Positions 36,231 through 46,204 of a DNA stretch of 64,000 nucleotides are shown here, piece by piece (position 1 is the stretch's first letter; each line of letters opens with the position of its first letter). The stretch comes from Clostridium sp. GTDB taxonomy: Bacteria > Bacteroidota > Bacteroidia > Bacteroidales > Bacteroidaceae. The position numbers and the translations under genes were made by a program. Under the pieces are notes generated by a model, which saw only the letters and a list, made by a program, of their open reading frames with translations, was not told where the DNA came from and searched no databases. Where the stretch lies: positions 1 through 64,000 of the forward strand of contig JAMPGY010000007.1 of NCBI GenBank assembly GCA_023663705.1, given 5' to 3'.

Positions 36231-37496
36231 TCATTCAGCCATGCGGACATCACTCCTTTGCGCACTCTCTATCTTCTTCTGCAAACGGAATTTCGCCTTA
36301 GTGACCGAGCCCGGAGATATGCCTTCGAATATGGCCAGTTGTCCGGTGGAGAATCCCAACCGCATCAGCAGGTGGAGCCTCCGTTCCCGCTCCGTCAGTT
36401 CCGCCACTGCCGCCATCTCACCCCGATAACCGGGATAGAGGAACTCGGCAAACGAAGCTAACGCCTGCCATTCCTCTTCGGTTTTCACCGGACAATAGAC
36501 CGGAGCCGACTTCATGCGACTGAGCAATGTGACCGCCCGCAAACTGTCGGCCGAGAGCAGCGCCGTCTCGCGCTCACGAAGCACGCGCTCCCGTCCGGAA
36601 ATATCTGTCTCGCGCCGCATGTAGTAACGCAGTTCCTCGCGCAACTTCTCATTTTCCTCCACAGAGGCATGATTGTTTGCCAGCTCCTGTTGCAACTCAC
36701 TGATGCGCTGCCGCCCTATAAAAAGTTCGGTCTGATGACCGGCCAATTCGCCACGGATGTCCTCCAACAAACGGTTGTACCAGCGCAGTTGTTTCTCTTT
36801 CCGCTCGGCTTCCTTCTGCTTGTGGCGGTAGGCCGCAAACCACACGGCCGACACCACAAACAGAAGGGCAAAGAGTCCGGCCCAGCGCTCAAGTGCCTCT
36901 ACCCGCTGTTGCTCGGCCAGGCATAATGCTTTTTGCCTCCTGTATTTCGACTCCCAGTTCAGGATGCGCTCACGGTCGTGCAGAGTGGTGATAGAATCGG
37001 CATAATCCATCTCCACCGAGGCCGGCATCGCCTCATGGACATCCTCTGCATCCAACCCCATCCGCGCAGCAACCGCCCTACTTTGACGCCTGAAATAATC
37101 GGCCGTATCCGCGCGATGAAGCAAGGAGTAGTCGAGCGCCAACTTGCGCATGGACTCATACAGCAACCTGTCATCCGCCATGCGGCACGCCATATCGTAT
37201 CCCTCGCGATGATGCACCACAGCTTTCTCGTACAATCCACAGCGGAACAGCAGATCGCCCAGACGCTGGCAGGCATTCACCCGTTGCACCGAATCCGGCC
37301 ACTGCTCCAACAAGTCAAGAGCTTCCCAATAGCAAATCAGCGCCTGCCGGACATCCTTACGCTCTTCGCATAGGGCACCGTCGGTGAGCAAACTGTCCAC
37401 CCGCGCATACAATGCCCCTTCGCCCGTCCCGCTTTCCGTACACGAGACAAAGCCCAAGGTAAACATCAACAAGTAGAGGTAAAACAAGCCACGCAT
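36231..37496 (-). CDS. membrane-anchored TPR protein with C-terminal HTH
   Basis: A 421-residue protein. A lipoprotein-like signal (MRGLFYLYLLMFTLGFVSC, C19) is followed by TPR-like helices (about 30-160), a membrane segment WAGLFALLFVVSAVWFAAY (about 205-223), a coiled coil (about 228-290) and a C-terminal LuxR-like helix-turn-helix (LTERERRLHLLMRLGFSTGQ and SVTKAKFRLQKKI, about 365-410). It looks like a one-component regulator sensing in the periplasm and binding DNA in the cytoplasm. Its targets are unknown; similar architectures occur widely in Bacteroides. Confidence 0.8.
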   Translation of the reverse strand: MRGLFYLYLLMFTLGFVSCTESGTGEGALYARVDSLLTDGALCEERKDVRQALICYWEALDLLEQWPDSVQRVNACQRLGDLLFRCGLYEKAVVHHREGYDMACRMADDRLLYESMRKLALDYSLLHRADTADYFRRQSRAVAARMGLDAEDVHEAMPASVEMDYADSITTLHDRERILNWESKYRRQKALCLAEQQRVEALERWAGLFALLFVVSAVWFAAYRHKQKEAERKEKQLRWYNRLLEDIRGELAGHQTELFIGRQRISELQQELANNHASVEENEKLREELRYYMRRETDISGRERVLRERETALLSADSLRAVTLLSRMKSAPVYCPVKTEEEWQALASFAEFLYPGYRGEMAAVAELTERERRLHLLMRLGFSTGQLAIFEGISPGSVTKAKFRLQKKIESAQRSDVRMAE

Positions 37497-37544
37497 GATA
37501 TTCTGTTGTTAAGTCTGTTGATAAGCTACTATGTACCAACCCTG

Positions 37545-37552
37545 CAAATCTA
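37545..37552 (-). promoter_or_regulatory. minus-7 box of the TPR-HTH gene
   Basis: Reads TAGATTTG on the minus strand (TAnnTTTG), 48 nt before the ATG at 37496. Confidence 0.5.
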
Positions 37553-37645
37553 CAAATTATCCGACAAAAATGCAACACATCCACCGAAAATCATCCCTGC
37601 CACAGAGCCATCGCCCAACAGCTTGCACGTGTTGAGATACTTTCG

Positions 37646-37653
37646 TATCTTTG
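37646..37653 (+). promoter_or_regulatory. minus-7 box of purE-ispG
   Basis: TATCTTTG matches TAnnTTTG, 37 nt before purE. A CTTG with TTG at 37623-37625 is 20 nt upstream and may be the minus-33 element. Confidence 0.55.
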
Positions 37654-37690
37654 TGCATCCAATGTGAATCATCTCACTAACGTTAAAGAT

Positions 37691-38197
37691 ATGAAACCAG
37701 TTGTAAGCATCATCATGGGCAGCACCTCCGACCTGCCCGTCATGGAAAAAGCCGCACGCTTTTTCGATGAACTCCAGATTCCGTTTGAAATGAACGCCCT
37801 TTCGGCACACCGCACCCCGGCCGAAGTAGAGGACTTTGCCCGCAACGCAGCCTCACGCGGCCTGAAGGTCGTTATCGCCGGAGCCGGTATGGCTGCCGCA
37901 TTGCCGGGAGTCATTGCCGCCGGCACCACACTGCCTGTCATCGGCGTGCCCATCAAAGGTATGCTCGACGGACTAGATGCCCTGCTGTCCATCGTCCAGA
38001 TGCCCCCGGGTATCCCCGTGGCTACTGTGGGAGTGAACGGAGCACAGAATGCAGCCATCCTGGCCGCACAGATGCTGGCTGTGGCCGATGAAGAACTGGC
38101 AGCCCGACTGGCTGAATATAAGGAAGGGCTGAAAAACAAAATCGTGAAAGCCAACGCCGACCTGGCCGAAGTGAAGTATGCCTACAAGTGCAACTGA
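37691..38197 (+). CDS. purE: 5-(carboxyamino)imidazole ribonucleotide mutase
   Basis: It rearranges N5-CAIR to CAIR in purine synthesis. A 168-residue class I PurE. The N-terminal IIMGSTSDLPVM (about 6-17), SAHRTP (about 37-42) and GAGMAAALPGV motifs form the nucleotide site. I chose the start at 37691 because it gives the standard N-terminus. An earlier in-frame ATG at 37664 is very close to the promoter. No purK is in the window. It is 32 nt before ispG and probably in one transcript. Confidence 0.96.
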   Translation: MKPVVSIIMGSTSDLPVMEKAARFFDELQIPFEMNALSAHRTPAEVEDFARNAASRGLKVVIAGAGMAAALPGVIAAGTTLPVIGVPIKGMLDGLDALLSIVQMPPGIPVATVGVNGAQNAAILAAQMLAVADEELAARLAEYKEGLKNKIVKANADLAEVKYAYKCN

Positions 38198-38229
38198 ACT
38201 GTTTTACGACCCACAAAAGATACGAAGGC

Positions 38230-40104
38230 ATGGACTTGTTCAACTATCTCCGCCGCTCCACCCGTGAGGTGAACATCGGCGGCACCCCCTTAGGGGGACA
38301 ACATCCCATACGGGTGCAAAGCATGACCAACACCGTGACAATGGACACGGAGGCCTGTGTGGCACAGACTCTGCGCATCGCCGCGGCTGGAGGTGAATAC
38401 GTGAGACTCACCACGCAGGGGGTGCGCGAAGCCGAGAACCTGAAGAATATCAATGCCGGAGTGCGCGGGGCCGGATGCGGCGTCCCCCTGGTGGCCGACG
38501 TGCATTTCAACCCGCGCGTGGCCGATGTGGCGGCACAGTATGCCGAAAAGGTACGCATCAACCCCGGCAACTACGTGGATGCCGCACGCACCTTCAAGCA
38601 TCTGGAGTATACCGACGAGGAGTATGCCGACGAACTACGCAAGATAGAGGCACGCTTCGTACCCTTCCTGCGCATCTGCCGCGAGAACCACACAGCCATA
38701 CGCATCGGCGTGAACCACGGTTCGCTGAGCGACCGTATCATGAGCCGATACGGTGACACACCGGAAGGCATTGTGGAAAGCTGCATGGAGTTCCTGCGCA
38801 TCTGCGTGAAGGAAGACTTTCACAATGTGGTCATCTCCATCAAGGCCAGCAACACGGTGGTGATGGTACGCAGCGTCAGACTGCTGGCCTATGTGATGGA
38901 ACAAGAAGGCATGCACTTCCCCCTCCATCTGGGCGTGACGGAAGCCGGCGACGGCGAAGACGGACGCATCAAGAGTGCCGTGGGAACAGGAGCCCTGCTG
39001 GCCGACGGACTGGGCGATACCATCCGCGTGTCGCTGAGCGAGGCTCCCGAAGCGGAAATACCCGTGGCCCGCAAGTTGCGCGACCATATCATACAGCGCG
39101 AGGGGCACATGCTGATTCCGGGTGATGCCGCTCCGGAATTTGACTACCTGCATCCCACACGCCGCCCCACACACGCCGTGGGCAACATCGGCGGAGACAA
39201 CGTGCCTGTAGTAATAGCCGACCGCATGGATTTGCAGGCCGCCGGCACTTTGGGAGTGTTCCGTCCGCAGGCCGATTTTCAACCCGACTACATCTACTGC
39301 GGGCGCCATTTGCCGGAACCGGCACAACGTGAAAAGGCAGACTATATCGTAGATGCCGACCTCTGGACCGGCGAGGAAGGCACATGGCCGGCTTTCCCCC
39401 ACAACATGCTGCCCATGCTGGGCTGCTGTCCGGCCAAGCGCAAGTTCCTCTTCCTGTGCTACGGCGCACTGACCGAAGAGGTGCGTGCCTGTCTGAAATA
39501 CCACCCCGAGGTGGTGGTGGTGGCGCAAAGCAACCATGCCAATCGGCTGGGCGAGCACCGGGCACTCATCCATGAACTGTGGCGCGAAGGACTGCAGAAC
39601 CCGGTCGTTGTGTTCCAACACTATGCCCACAGCGCCGAAGAACAGGAGGATTTCCAACTGGAAAGCGCCGCCGATATGGGCGCCTTGCTGTTTGACGGTC
39701 TGTGCGACGGCATATACCTCCACAACAACGGCACGCTCCCTCATGCGGCGACCGATGCTACGGCCTTCGGCATCCTGCAGGCTGCCCGCCTGCGCACCAG
39801 CAAAACAGAATACGTCTCGTGCCCCGGATGCGGACGCACGCTCTATGATCTGGAGGCTACCATAGCCCGCATCAAAACTGCCACAGCCCATCTCAAAGGA
39901 TTGAAAATAGGCATCATGGGATGTATTGTCAACGGACCGGGCGAAATGGCTGACGCAGACTACGGCTATGTGGGAGCGGCGCGGGGCAAGGTGAGTCTCT
40001 ACAAAGGGCAGGTATGCGTGGAGAAGAACATCCCGGCCGAGGAAGCCGTGGACAAGCTCCTTCAGTTGATACGCGCTAACGGTGACGACCCGAACGAAGC
40101 GTAG
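38230..40104 (+). CDS. ispG: 4-hydroxy-3-methylbut-2-enyl diphosphate synthase
   Basis: A 4Fe-4S enzyme of the MEP isoprenoid pathway, converting MEcPP to HMBPP. At 624 residues it is the long form with an extra domain (about 290-500) inserted between the TIM barrel and the C-terminal cluster domain, as in plants and Bacteroidetes; the E. coli type is about 370 residues. The N-terminal IGGTPLGGQHPIRVQSMTN and the C-terminal cluster cysteines in SCPGCG and IMGCIVNGPGEM are intact. The start at 38230 avoids overlap with purE. Confidence 0.95.
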   Translation: MDLFNYLRRSTREVNIGGTPLGGQHPIRVQSMTNTVTMDTEACVAQTLRIAAAGGEYVRLTTQGVREAENLKNINAGVRGAGCGVPLVADVHFNPRVADVAAQYAEKVRINPGNYVDAARTFKHLEYTDEEYADELRKIEARFVPFLRICRENHTAIRIGVNHGSLSDRIMSRYGDTPEGIVESCMEFLRICVKEDFHNVVISIKASNTVVMVRSVRLLAYVMEQEGMHFPLHLGVTEAGDGEDGRIKSAVGTGALLADGLGDTIRVSLSEAPEAEIPVARKLRDHIIQREGHMLIPGDAAPEFDYLHPTRRPTHAVGNIGGDNVPVVIADRMDLQAAGTLGVFRPQADFQPDYIYCGRHLPEPAQREKADYIVDADLWTGEEGTWPAFPHNMLPMLGCCPAKRKFLFLCYGALTEEVRACLKYHPEVVVVAQSNHANRLGEHRALIHELWREGLQNPVVVFQHYAHSAEEQEDFQLESAADMGALLFDGLCDGIYLHNNGTLPHAATDATAFGILQAARLRTSKTEYVSCPGCGRTLYDLEATIARIKTATAHLKGLKIGIMGCIVNGPGEMADADYGYVGAARGKVSLYKGQVCVEKNIPAEEAVDKLLQLIRANGDDPNEA

Positions 40105-40143
40105 TTTTGATGCGGAAAGCATATGCTTTCCTGCAAAATTCAC

Positions 40144-40151
40144 TACCTTTG
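40144..40151 (+). promoter_or_regulatory. minus-7 box of cysS
   Basis: TACCTTTG matches TAnnTTTG, 31 nt before the cysS start. Confidence 0.55.
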
Positions 40152-40182
40152 TCCTTTAATAAGAACATAAATTAAAGAGAAT

Positions 40183-41667
40183 ATGGAACAGAAACTTATC
40201 ATCTACAATACCCTGTCCCGCAAGAAGGAGGAATTCAAACCCATCACACCGGGACGAGCAGGCATGTATGTGTGCGGCCCCACCGTGTATGGGGATGCAC
40301 ACCTGGGACATGCCCGCCCGGCCATCACATTCGACCTGTTGTTCCGCTATCTGAAACACATCGGATATAAGGTGCGCTACGTGCGCAACATCACCGATGT
40401 GGGACATTTGGAACACGATGCCGACGAGGGTGAAGACAAGATTGCCAAGAAAGCACGGCTGGAGGAACTGGAGCCGATGGAGGTGGCACAGTATTTCACC
40501 AACCGCTTCCACCAGGCCATGGAGGCACTCAACGTGTTGCCCCCCAGCATAGAGCCGCATGCCACCGGCCACATCATCGAACAGATAGAACTGGTGAAGG
40601 AGATTTTGGACAACGGATATGCCTACGTGAGCGAGGGCAGTGTGTACTTCGATGTGGAAAAGTACAACAAGACGCACCACTATGGCAAACTCTCGGGCAG
40701 AAATCTGGAGGATGTCATCAACAACTCCCGGGCACTGGACGGCGTGGGCGAAAAGCACAACCAGGTGGACTTCGCCCTGTGGAAGTGCGCACAGCCCCAG
40801 CACATCATGCGCTGGCCCAGCCCCTGGAGCAATGGTTTCCCCGGCTGGCACTGCGAATGCACGGCCATGGGACGCAAGTATCTGGGCAACAAATTCGATA
40901 TCCACGGCGGAGGCATGGACTTGGTATTCCCCCATCACGAGTGTGAAATCGCACAAGCCGTGGCCAGTCAAGGCTGCGAGATGGTGAACTATTGGATGCA
41001 CAACAATATGATTACCATCAACGGACAGAAGATGGGCAAGAGTTTGGGTAACTTCATCACCCTGAGCCAGTTCTTCAGCGGAGATCACGAGAGCCTGACA
41101 CAGGCCTACTCCCCCATGACCATCCGTTTCTTCATCCTGCAGGCTCACTACCGCAGCACGGTGGACTTCAGCAACGAAGCCCTGCAAGCCAGCGAAAAGG
41201 GACTGAGCCGACTGATGGAAGGCGTGAAGAACCTGCGTCATATCACCGCTTCTGCCAAAGGCAGCGTGGAAATGAGCTACGTGGACGAACTGCGCGAAAA
41301 ATGCTATGCCGCCATGAACGACGATCTGAACTCGCCGATTGTCATCAGTCACCTGTTCGACGCTTGCCGTGTGATAAACACCATTGTGGACAAGAAAGCC
41401 ACCATCAGTGCCGATGTATTGGAAGCTCTGCGAGAAGTGTTCTTCACATTCACATTCGATATTCTGGGACTGAAAGAAGAGACCGGCAGCAACAATGCCC
41501 GCGAGGAAGCCTTCGGCAAAGTGGTGGACATGCTGCTTGAACAGCGCCGCATCGCCAAGGAGAATAAAGACTGGGCCACCAGCGACCGTATCCGCAACGA
41601 ACTGACGGCACTGGGATTTGAAGTAAAGGATACCAAAGACGGTTTTTCATGGTCGCTCAATAAGTAA
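40183..41667 (+). CDS. cysS: cysteinyl-tRNA synthetase
   Basis: A class I synthetase charging tRNA-Cys. The 494-residue length is normal. The HIGH motif is HLGH in [16 protein letters not shown] (about 27-42), where the cysteine begins the zinc site. Further zinc ligands are in WHCEC (about 223-227) and FPHHECE. The KMSKS motif is KMGKSLGN (about 284-291). It is monocistronic and shares a bidirectional terminator with the SDR gene. Confidence 0.97.
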   Translation: MEQKLIIYNTLSRKKEEFKPITPGRAGMYVCGPTVYGDAHLGHARPAITFDLLFRYLKHIGYKVRYVRNITDVGHLEHDADEGEDKIAKKARLEELEPMEVAQYFTNRFHQAMEALNVLPPSIEPHATGHIIEQIELVKEILDNGYAYVSEGSVYFDVEKYNKTHHYGKLSGRNLEDVINNSRALDGVGEKHNQVDFALWKCAQPQHIMRWPSPWSNGFPGWHCECTAMGRKYLGNKFDIHGGGMDLVFPHHECEIAQAVASQGCEMVNYWMHNNMITINGQKMGKSLGNFITLSQFFSGDHESLTQAYSPMTIRFFILQAHYRSTVDFSNEALQASEKGLSRLMEGVKNLRHITASAKGSVEMSYVDELREKCYAAMNDDLNSPIVISHLFDACRVINTIVDKKATISADVLEALREVFFTFTFDILGLKEETGSNNAREEAFGKVVDMLLEQRRIAKENKDWATSDRIRNELTALGFEVKDTKDGFSWSLNK

Positions 41668-41710
41668 ACGAATACACAGCGAACAGTTATCTACAACCCA
41701 CCGCATACAG

Positions 41711-41745
41711 AAATCGCCCGTCTCCATACCGGAAGCGGGCGATTT
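41711..41745. terminator. bidirectional terminator between cysS and the SDR gene
   Basis: AAATCGCCCG pairs with CGGGCGATTT around a 15-nt loop. Outside this the pairing continues with ATACAG / CTGTAT and one bulge. A-rich and T-rich sides suit termination from both strands, which fits two converging genes. Confidence 0.75.
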
Positions 41746-41764
41746 GCTGTATATACAATGCCGT

Positions 41765-42574
41765 TTACTTAGGTTGCTTGCCGATGTAGGCCAGAATACC
41801 ACCGTCTACATACAGCACCAATCCGTTGACAAAGTTGGAGGCATCGGAAGCCAAGAAGACTGCCGGACCCTGCAAGTCTTCGGGTGTACCCCAGCGGGCT
41901 GCGGGAGTCTTGGCCACAATGAAACTGTCGAAGGGATGACGGCTGCCATCGGGCTGACGCTCACGCAATGGAGCTGTCTGAGGCGTAGCAATATAGCCCG
42001 GACCGATACCATTGCACTGGATATTGTATTCGCCATACTCCGAACAGATGTTGCGGGTGAGCATCTTCAGTCCCCCCTTGGCAGCAGCGTAGGCAGAAAC
42101 CGTCTCACGTCCCAACTCGGACATCATGGAACAGATATTGATAATCTTGCCATGCCCCTTCTTTATCATAGAAGGAATAACCGCCTTCGACACGATGAAC
42201 GGACCGTTGAGGTCGATGTCAATCACCTGACGGAATTCGGCTGCCGTCATCTCGTGCATGGGAATACGCTTGATGATACCGGCATTGTTTACCAAGATAT
42301 CAATAACACCCACTTCTTTCTCTATACGGGCAACCATGTCGTTGACAGCCTCCTCGTTGGTCACGTCACACACATAACCGTGGGCTTCGATGCCCAATTC
42401 CTTATAAGCGGCCAAACCTTTGTCCACCAATTCCTGCTTGATGTCGTTGAAAACGATTGTAGCACCACACTGTGCGTAAGCCGTGGCAATACCGAAACCG
42501 ATACCGTAGGAAGCACCGGTGACCAAAGCCACTTTCCCCTCGAGGGAGAAGTTCTGCAAAAAGTTCTTTTCCAT
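41765..42574 (-). CDS. short-chain dehydrogenase (gluconate 5-dehydrogenase-like)
   Basis: A 269-residue NAD(P)-dependent classical SDR. The cofactor motif TGASYGIG is at 19-26, NNAG at about 96-99, and the catalytic S149, Y162 and K166 are all present (YAAAK). It most resembles gluconate 5-dehydrogenase and 2-deoxy-D-gluconate 3-dehydrogenase (KduD) of uronic-acid catabolism, but the exact sugar cannot be fixed. No other uronate genes are beside it. A minus-7 box lies upstream. Confidence 0.88.
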   Translation of the reverse strand: MEKNFLQNFSLEGKVALVTGASYGIGFGIATAYAQCGATIVFNDIKQELVDKGLAAYKELGIEAHGYVCDVTNEEAVNDMVARIEKEVGVIDILVNNAGIIKRIPMHEMTAAEFRQVIDIDLNGPFIVSKAVIPSMIKKGHGKIINICSMMSELGRETVSAYAAAKGGLKMLTRNICSEYGEYNIQCNGIGPGYIATPQTAPLRERQPDGSRHPFDSFIVAKTPAARWGTPEDLQGPAVFLASDASNFVNGLVLYVDGGILAYIGKQPK

Positions 42575-42655
42575 TGTGTTTTATTTTAAAAGGTTGTTTG
42601 TACGTGTGTTGTCTGGTCAAATCCAGCTCCTGTACAGAGCCGCCTGACATAGAGG

Positions 42656-42663
42656 CAAAGGTA
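42656..42663 (-). promoter_or_regulatory. minus-7 box of the SDR gene
   Basis: Reads TACCTTTG on the minus strand (TAnnTTTG), 81 nt before the SDR start, leaving a fairly long leader. Confidence 0.5.
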
Positions 42664-42744
42664 ACAAAAAGAAAAATAAGTGCACAGTCTTTCCTTCACT
42701 TATTTTTAAGTTCACCTCATCGCAGACAGAATACAAGAGGAGCA

Positions 42745-44433
42745 TCAGTTGTCCTTGGGGCGGGCATCCAACCGGGCCTCCACCACATTAATTACATAGT
42801 CGCCCAGCTTTTCACACTCGTTGATCAGTTCCATATAAAGCGTACCCATCTGATAACTGTATTCGCGATGATTCACATCCATAAAGTTGAGCATGCGCAA
42901 CTGTTTACGGAAGTTGTTGATCTCTTGTTCTATATAGAAAGAAGCCGGAGCTGCGGAAGGAATGTTGCGGCTACCAATCACGCGCTTCATTTCTTCAAGA
43001 GCCTGTTCCACCAATTGGAACATCTGATGAAGATGCTCTTTCTGCTTAGCGGTGAAGAACGCCTTACCCTGGTATTTACGTCCGATGGTGCGTGCCAGAT
43101 GATAGCAACTATCGCCGATACTTTCTATTTCAGACACCTCACGGAGCATGGATCGTATCTGCGTCTTGGTGTCCGAACTCAGCCGGTCGTCGCTCACCTC
43201 ATTGAGATAATGTACAATCTCCACCTCCATCTCATCGGTCACTTGCTCGTAGCGCTGCACACGTTCATAAAGTTGTTTGAATTCCATAGAGCGTTCGGTG
43301 TTTAGCAGATATCTCACGGTGGTGAACATACGACACACGGTATCCGCATAATTGGTGATTTCCTTCTGAGCCTCCAATACTGAGAGTTCCGGCGTGGTGA
43401 GCAACCCGCAAGTGATGTAGCGCAATTCACCGTCTTCGTCTTCCCCTTCAGCATCTTTGGGGATAAATCTCTCGGACAGACGCTCCAAAGGTTTCACCAA
43501 CCCTATGAAGATGGCTACGTTACACAGGTTGAAACAGGTATGGAAAGCCGCCAGCACATAGGCCAAGTTTACATGTCCAGGCGCCCCGGGCTGCGGATCG
43601 TAGTCAAAGAGGGGTATCATGACATCCACGAAATAAGGGAACAGACCGAATGCCCATACCACACCGAATAGATTGAAGATGAACTGCGCCAAGGCCGTCC
43701 GGCGAGCCTGAAGCCCGGCATGGACAGCCGCACGAGCGGTGATGACAGCCCTCCCGATGTTCTCACCCATCACCAAAGCCACACCGGCATATACCGACAA
43801 GACACCCACCGAACAAAATACCATAGATGCCGCCATCAATGCTCCGGACGACCGGATAAGCATGGTGAGAGCGGCTCCCACCAACAGACATATCAAATAG
43901 AAGCCAAACTGATTTCCCTCGGACGTACACCATCCGCCAAAACATTCCATCCGGTCCAAATGCATCTCACCGGCAGTGTGATAGAGCGCACCAAGCCACA
44001 GAAAGATGAAACACATGCCAAAAAGCGCCTCCCCCTGCGAACGATGGTTGCGAGAGTAGATCAAGCACAAGGCCGGAATGAACAGCGGATAGATGTAGTC
44101 GCTCAGCGAGAAGTTGAACTCAGCAGCCATAATCCAGGCGATGAGCGTGTTGCCCACACTCGCTCCCATGATGACGGACAGTCCCTGCACAAACGACAAC
44201 ATGCCGGCATGGATGAAACTGATGCTCATCACAGAGGTGGAAGTGGACGAAAGCACGATGCCGGAGACAAGCGCACCGGTCAGCATAGACGTAAAACGGT
44301 TGGTGGTGAGCGCATCCAATATATGACGCAGTTGGCTACCCGCCATTTTCTGCAGTGCCTCACTTGTCAACTTCATCCCATACATCAGCAATCCGAGACA
44401 CCCGATAAATTTAAAAAGTAACAAAACCTCCAT
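42745..44433 (-). CDS. Na/Pi cotransporter family protein with PhoU-like domain
   Basis: A 562-residue inner-membrane transporter of the NptA/PNaS family, importing phosphate with sodium. The first half has eight or more membrane segments with two inverted Na/Pi repeats (GALVSGIVLSSTSTSVM and LIRSSGALMAASMVF). The C-terminal 200 residues are helical and PhoU-like (MEFKQLYERVQRYEQVTDEM), probably regulatory. I chose the ATG at 44433, giving the usual MEVLLLFKFIG start; 44457 is eight codons upstream. It is divergent from the nucleoside kinase. Confidence 0.9.
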   Translation of the reverse strand: MEVLLLFKFIGCLGLLMYGMKLTSEALQKMAGSQLRHILDALTTNRFTSMLTGALVSGIVLSSTSTSVMSISFIHAGMLSFVQGLSVIMGASVGNTLIAWIMAAEFNFSLSDYIYPLFIPALCLIYSRNHRSQGEALFGMCFIFLWLGALYHTAGEMHLDRMECFGGWCTSEGNQFGFYLICLLVGAALTMLIRSSGALMAASMVFCSVGVLSVYAGVALVMGENIGRAVITARAAVHAGLQARRTALAQFIFNLFGVVWAFGLFPYFVDVMIPLFDYDPQPGAPGHVNLAYVLAAFHTCFNLCNVAIFIGLVKPLERLSERFIPKDAEGEDEDGELRYITCGLLTTPELSVLEAQKEITNYADTVCRMFTTVRYLLNTERSMEFKQLYERVQRYEQVTDEMEVEIVHYLNEVSDDRLSSDTKTQIRSMLREVSEIESIGDSCYHLARTIGRKYQGKAFFTAKQKEHLHQMFQLVEQALEEMKRVIGSRNIPSAAPASFYIEQEINNFRKQLRMLNFMDVNHREYSYQMGTLYMELINECEKLGDYVINVVEARLDARPKDN

Positions 44434-44522
44434 CCGTTCAGTTTTTTTAATAAGCAATATTCTTTCCTACCGCAACAAATCCGTACCTTACAGACCGTAA
44501 TGAAACAAATTGCCTATCAAGT

Positions 44523-46184
44523 ATGAAGAACGAATTGCAAATACGATGCAAAAATAATCAAAAAAAGATAAATCTTCCCATCGGAAGTACACTTTATGAC
44601 GCTTATCAGGCTCTTAACCTGAAAATGACTTATGAACCGGTAAGCGCACGAGTCAATAACAAAGTGGAAGGACTTCATTACCGATGCTACAACAATAAAG
44701 ATGTGGAGTTTCTTGATGTCACCTCGGCCTCCGGCATGCGCACCTACACACGCTCACTCTTTTTCGTACTGGTGAAAGCGGTAGAGGAACTTTTTCCCGG
44801 CAGCCTGCTGCGCATTCAGACACCGGTGTCGCGGGGATATTATTGCCAACTGCGCATCGGACGCCCCGTAGAGCAGACAGATGTGGTACAGATACGCGAG
44901 AGAATGCGCTCCATCGTAGATGCCGACATGCCCTTCCGACGGATACAATGCCCCACAGAGGAGGCCATTGCCATGTTCCGCTCACGGGGGATGGAGAGCA
45001 AAGCGCGCCTGCTGGAGAGTTCCGGCTCTATCTATACCTTTTATTATAAACTGGGAGAAACCGTCGATTACTTCTACGGTTCACTGCTACCCTCCACCGG
45101 CGGACTGAAAGTGTTCGATCTGGTGAAGTATTACGATGGACTTCTGCTCCGCGTTCCCGCCCGACAGGATCCCACCCGTCTGGACGAAATGGTACGCCAG
45201 GACAAGATGCTGGAGATATTCCGCGAGCATCACCAGTGGCAGGATATCTTAGGTGTGTCCACCGTGGGCGACTTCAACGTGGCCTGCCAGGCCGGACTGG
45301 CCACCCAACTTATCAATGTGTCCGAGGCATTGCAGGAAAAGAAGATTGTGTCCATCGCTGAGGAGATACACGCACGCCCCGATGTGAAAATCGTGCTCAT
45401 CGCCGGTCCGTCATCAAGCGGCAAGACCACATTCAGCAAACGGCTGGCCATCCAGTTGCTCACCTGCGGACTGAAGCCCTATCCCGTTTCGCTCGACGAT
45501 TATTTTGTAAACCGCGAAGACACACCGCGGGACGAGAACGGCGAATACGACTTCGAGTCGATACACGCACTCGACATACCTTTTTTCAACGACCAACTGA
45601 AAGCACTCTTGGCCGGAGAGGAAGTAGAGTTGCCACGTTTTAACTTCCAGACCGGACAGCGGGAAGCCAGCGGCAAACACTTGAGGATAGACAACGGAAC
45701 CATCCTGATACTGGAAGGCATACACGCCTTGAATCCGGCACTTACGCCTCACATCCCCGCCCCAAACAAATTCAAGGTGTATGTGTCGGCACTCACCACC
45801 ATCCTGTTGGACGACCACAACTACATCCCCACCACCGACAACCGCCTGTTGCGCCGCATCATCCGCGACTACAAATATCGCGGCTACTCGGCACTTGACA
45901 CCATACGCCGCTGGCCCAGCGTTCGTACGGGAGAGGACAAATGGATTTTCCCTTATCAGGAAGAAGCCGACATGATGTTCAACAGCGCCTTGCTGTTTGA
46001 ATTGGCCGTATTGCGCAACGAAGCCCTACCCGTGCTGGAACAGGTGCCCGAACGCGCTCCGGAATATTCCGAAGCATACAGACTGAGCAAGTTCCTGCGT
46101 TATTTCGTTCCCTTGCGCAGCAAGGAAATCCCTCCCACCTCACTGTTGAGAGAGTTCCTGGGAGGCAGCTCATTTGAATATTAA
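44523..46184 (+). CDS. nucleoside kinase (uridine kinase family) with TGS-like N-terminus
   Basis: A 553-residue cytosolic protein. Residues 1-70 resemble a TGS domain and about 70-220 the second additional domain of threonyl-tRNA synthetase. The C-terminal phosphoribulokinase/uridine kinase domain carries Walker A IAGPSSSGKTTFSKRL (about 293-308) and SLDDYFVNRED. The family phosphorylates nucleosides such as uridine, and the ThrRS-like part may bind RNA. It lies 20 nt before the sulfatase, an unusual partner. Confidence 0.9.
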   Translation: MKNELQIRCKNNQKKINLPIGSTLYDAYQALNLKMTYEPVSARVNNKVEGLHYRCYNNKDVEFLDVTSASGMRTYTRSLFFVLVKAVEELFPGSLLRIQTPVSRGYYCQLRIGRPVEQTDVVQIRERMRSIVDADMPFRRIQCPTEEAIAMFRSRGMESKARLLESSGSIYTFYYKLGETVDYFYGSLLPSTGGLKVFDLVKYYDGLLLRVPARQDPTRLDEMVRQDKMLEIFREHHQWQDILGVSTVGDFNVACQAGLATQLINVSEALQEKKIVSIAEEIHARPDVKIVLIAGPSSSGKTTFSKRLAIQLLTCGLKPYPVSLDDYFVNREDTPRDENGEYDFESIHALDIPFFNDQLKALLAGEEVELPRFNFQTGQREASGKHLRIDNGTILILEGIHALNPALTPHIPAPNKFKVYVSALTTILLDDHNYIPTTDNRLLRRIIRDYKYRGYSALDTIRRWPSVRTGEDKWIFPYQEEADMMFNSALLFELAVLRNEALPVLEQVPERAPEYSEAYRLSKFLRYFVPLRSKEIPPTSLLREFLGGSSFEY

Positions 46185-46204
46185 ACAAGATCACAGCCCA
46201 ACGT

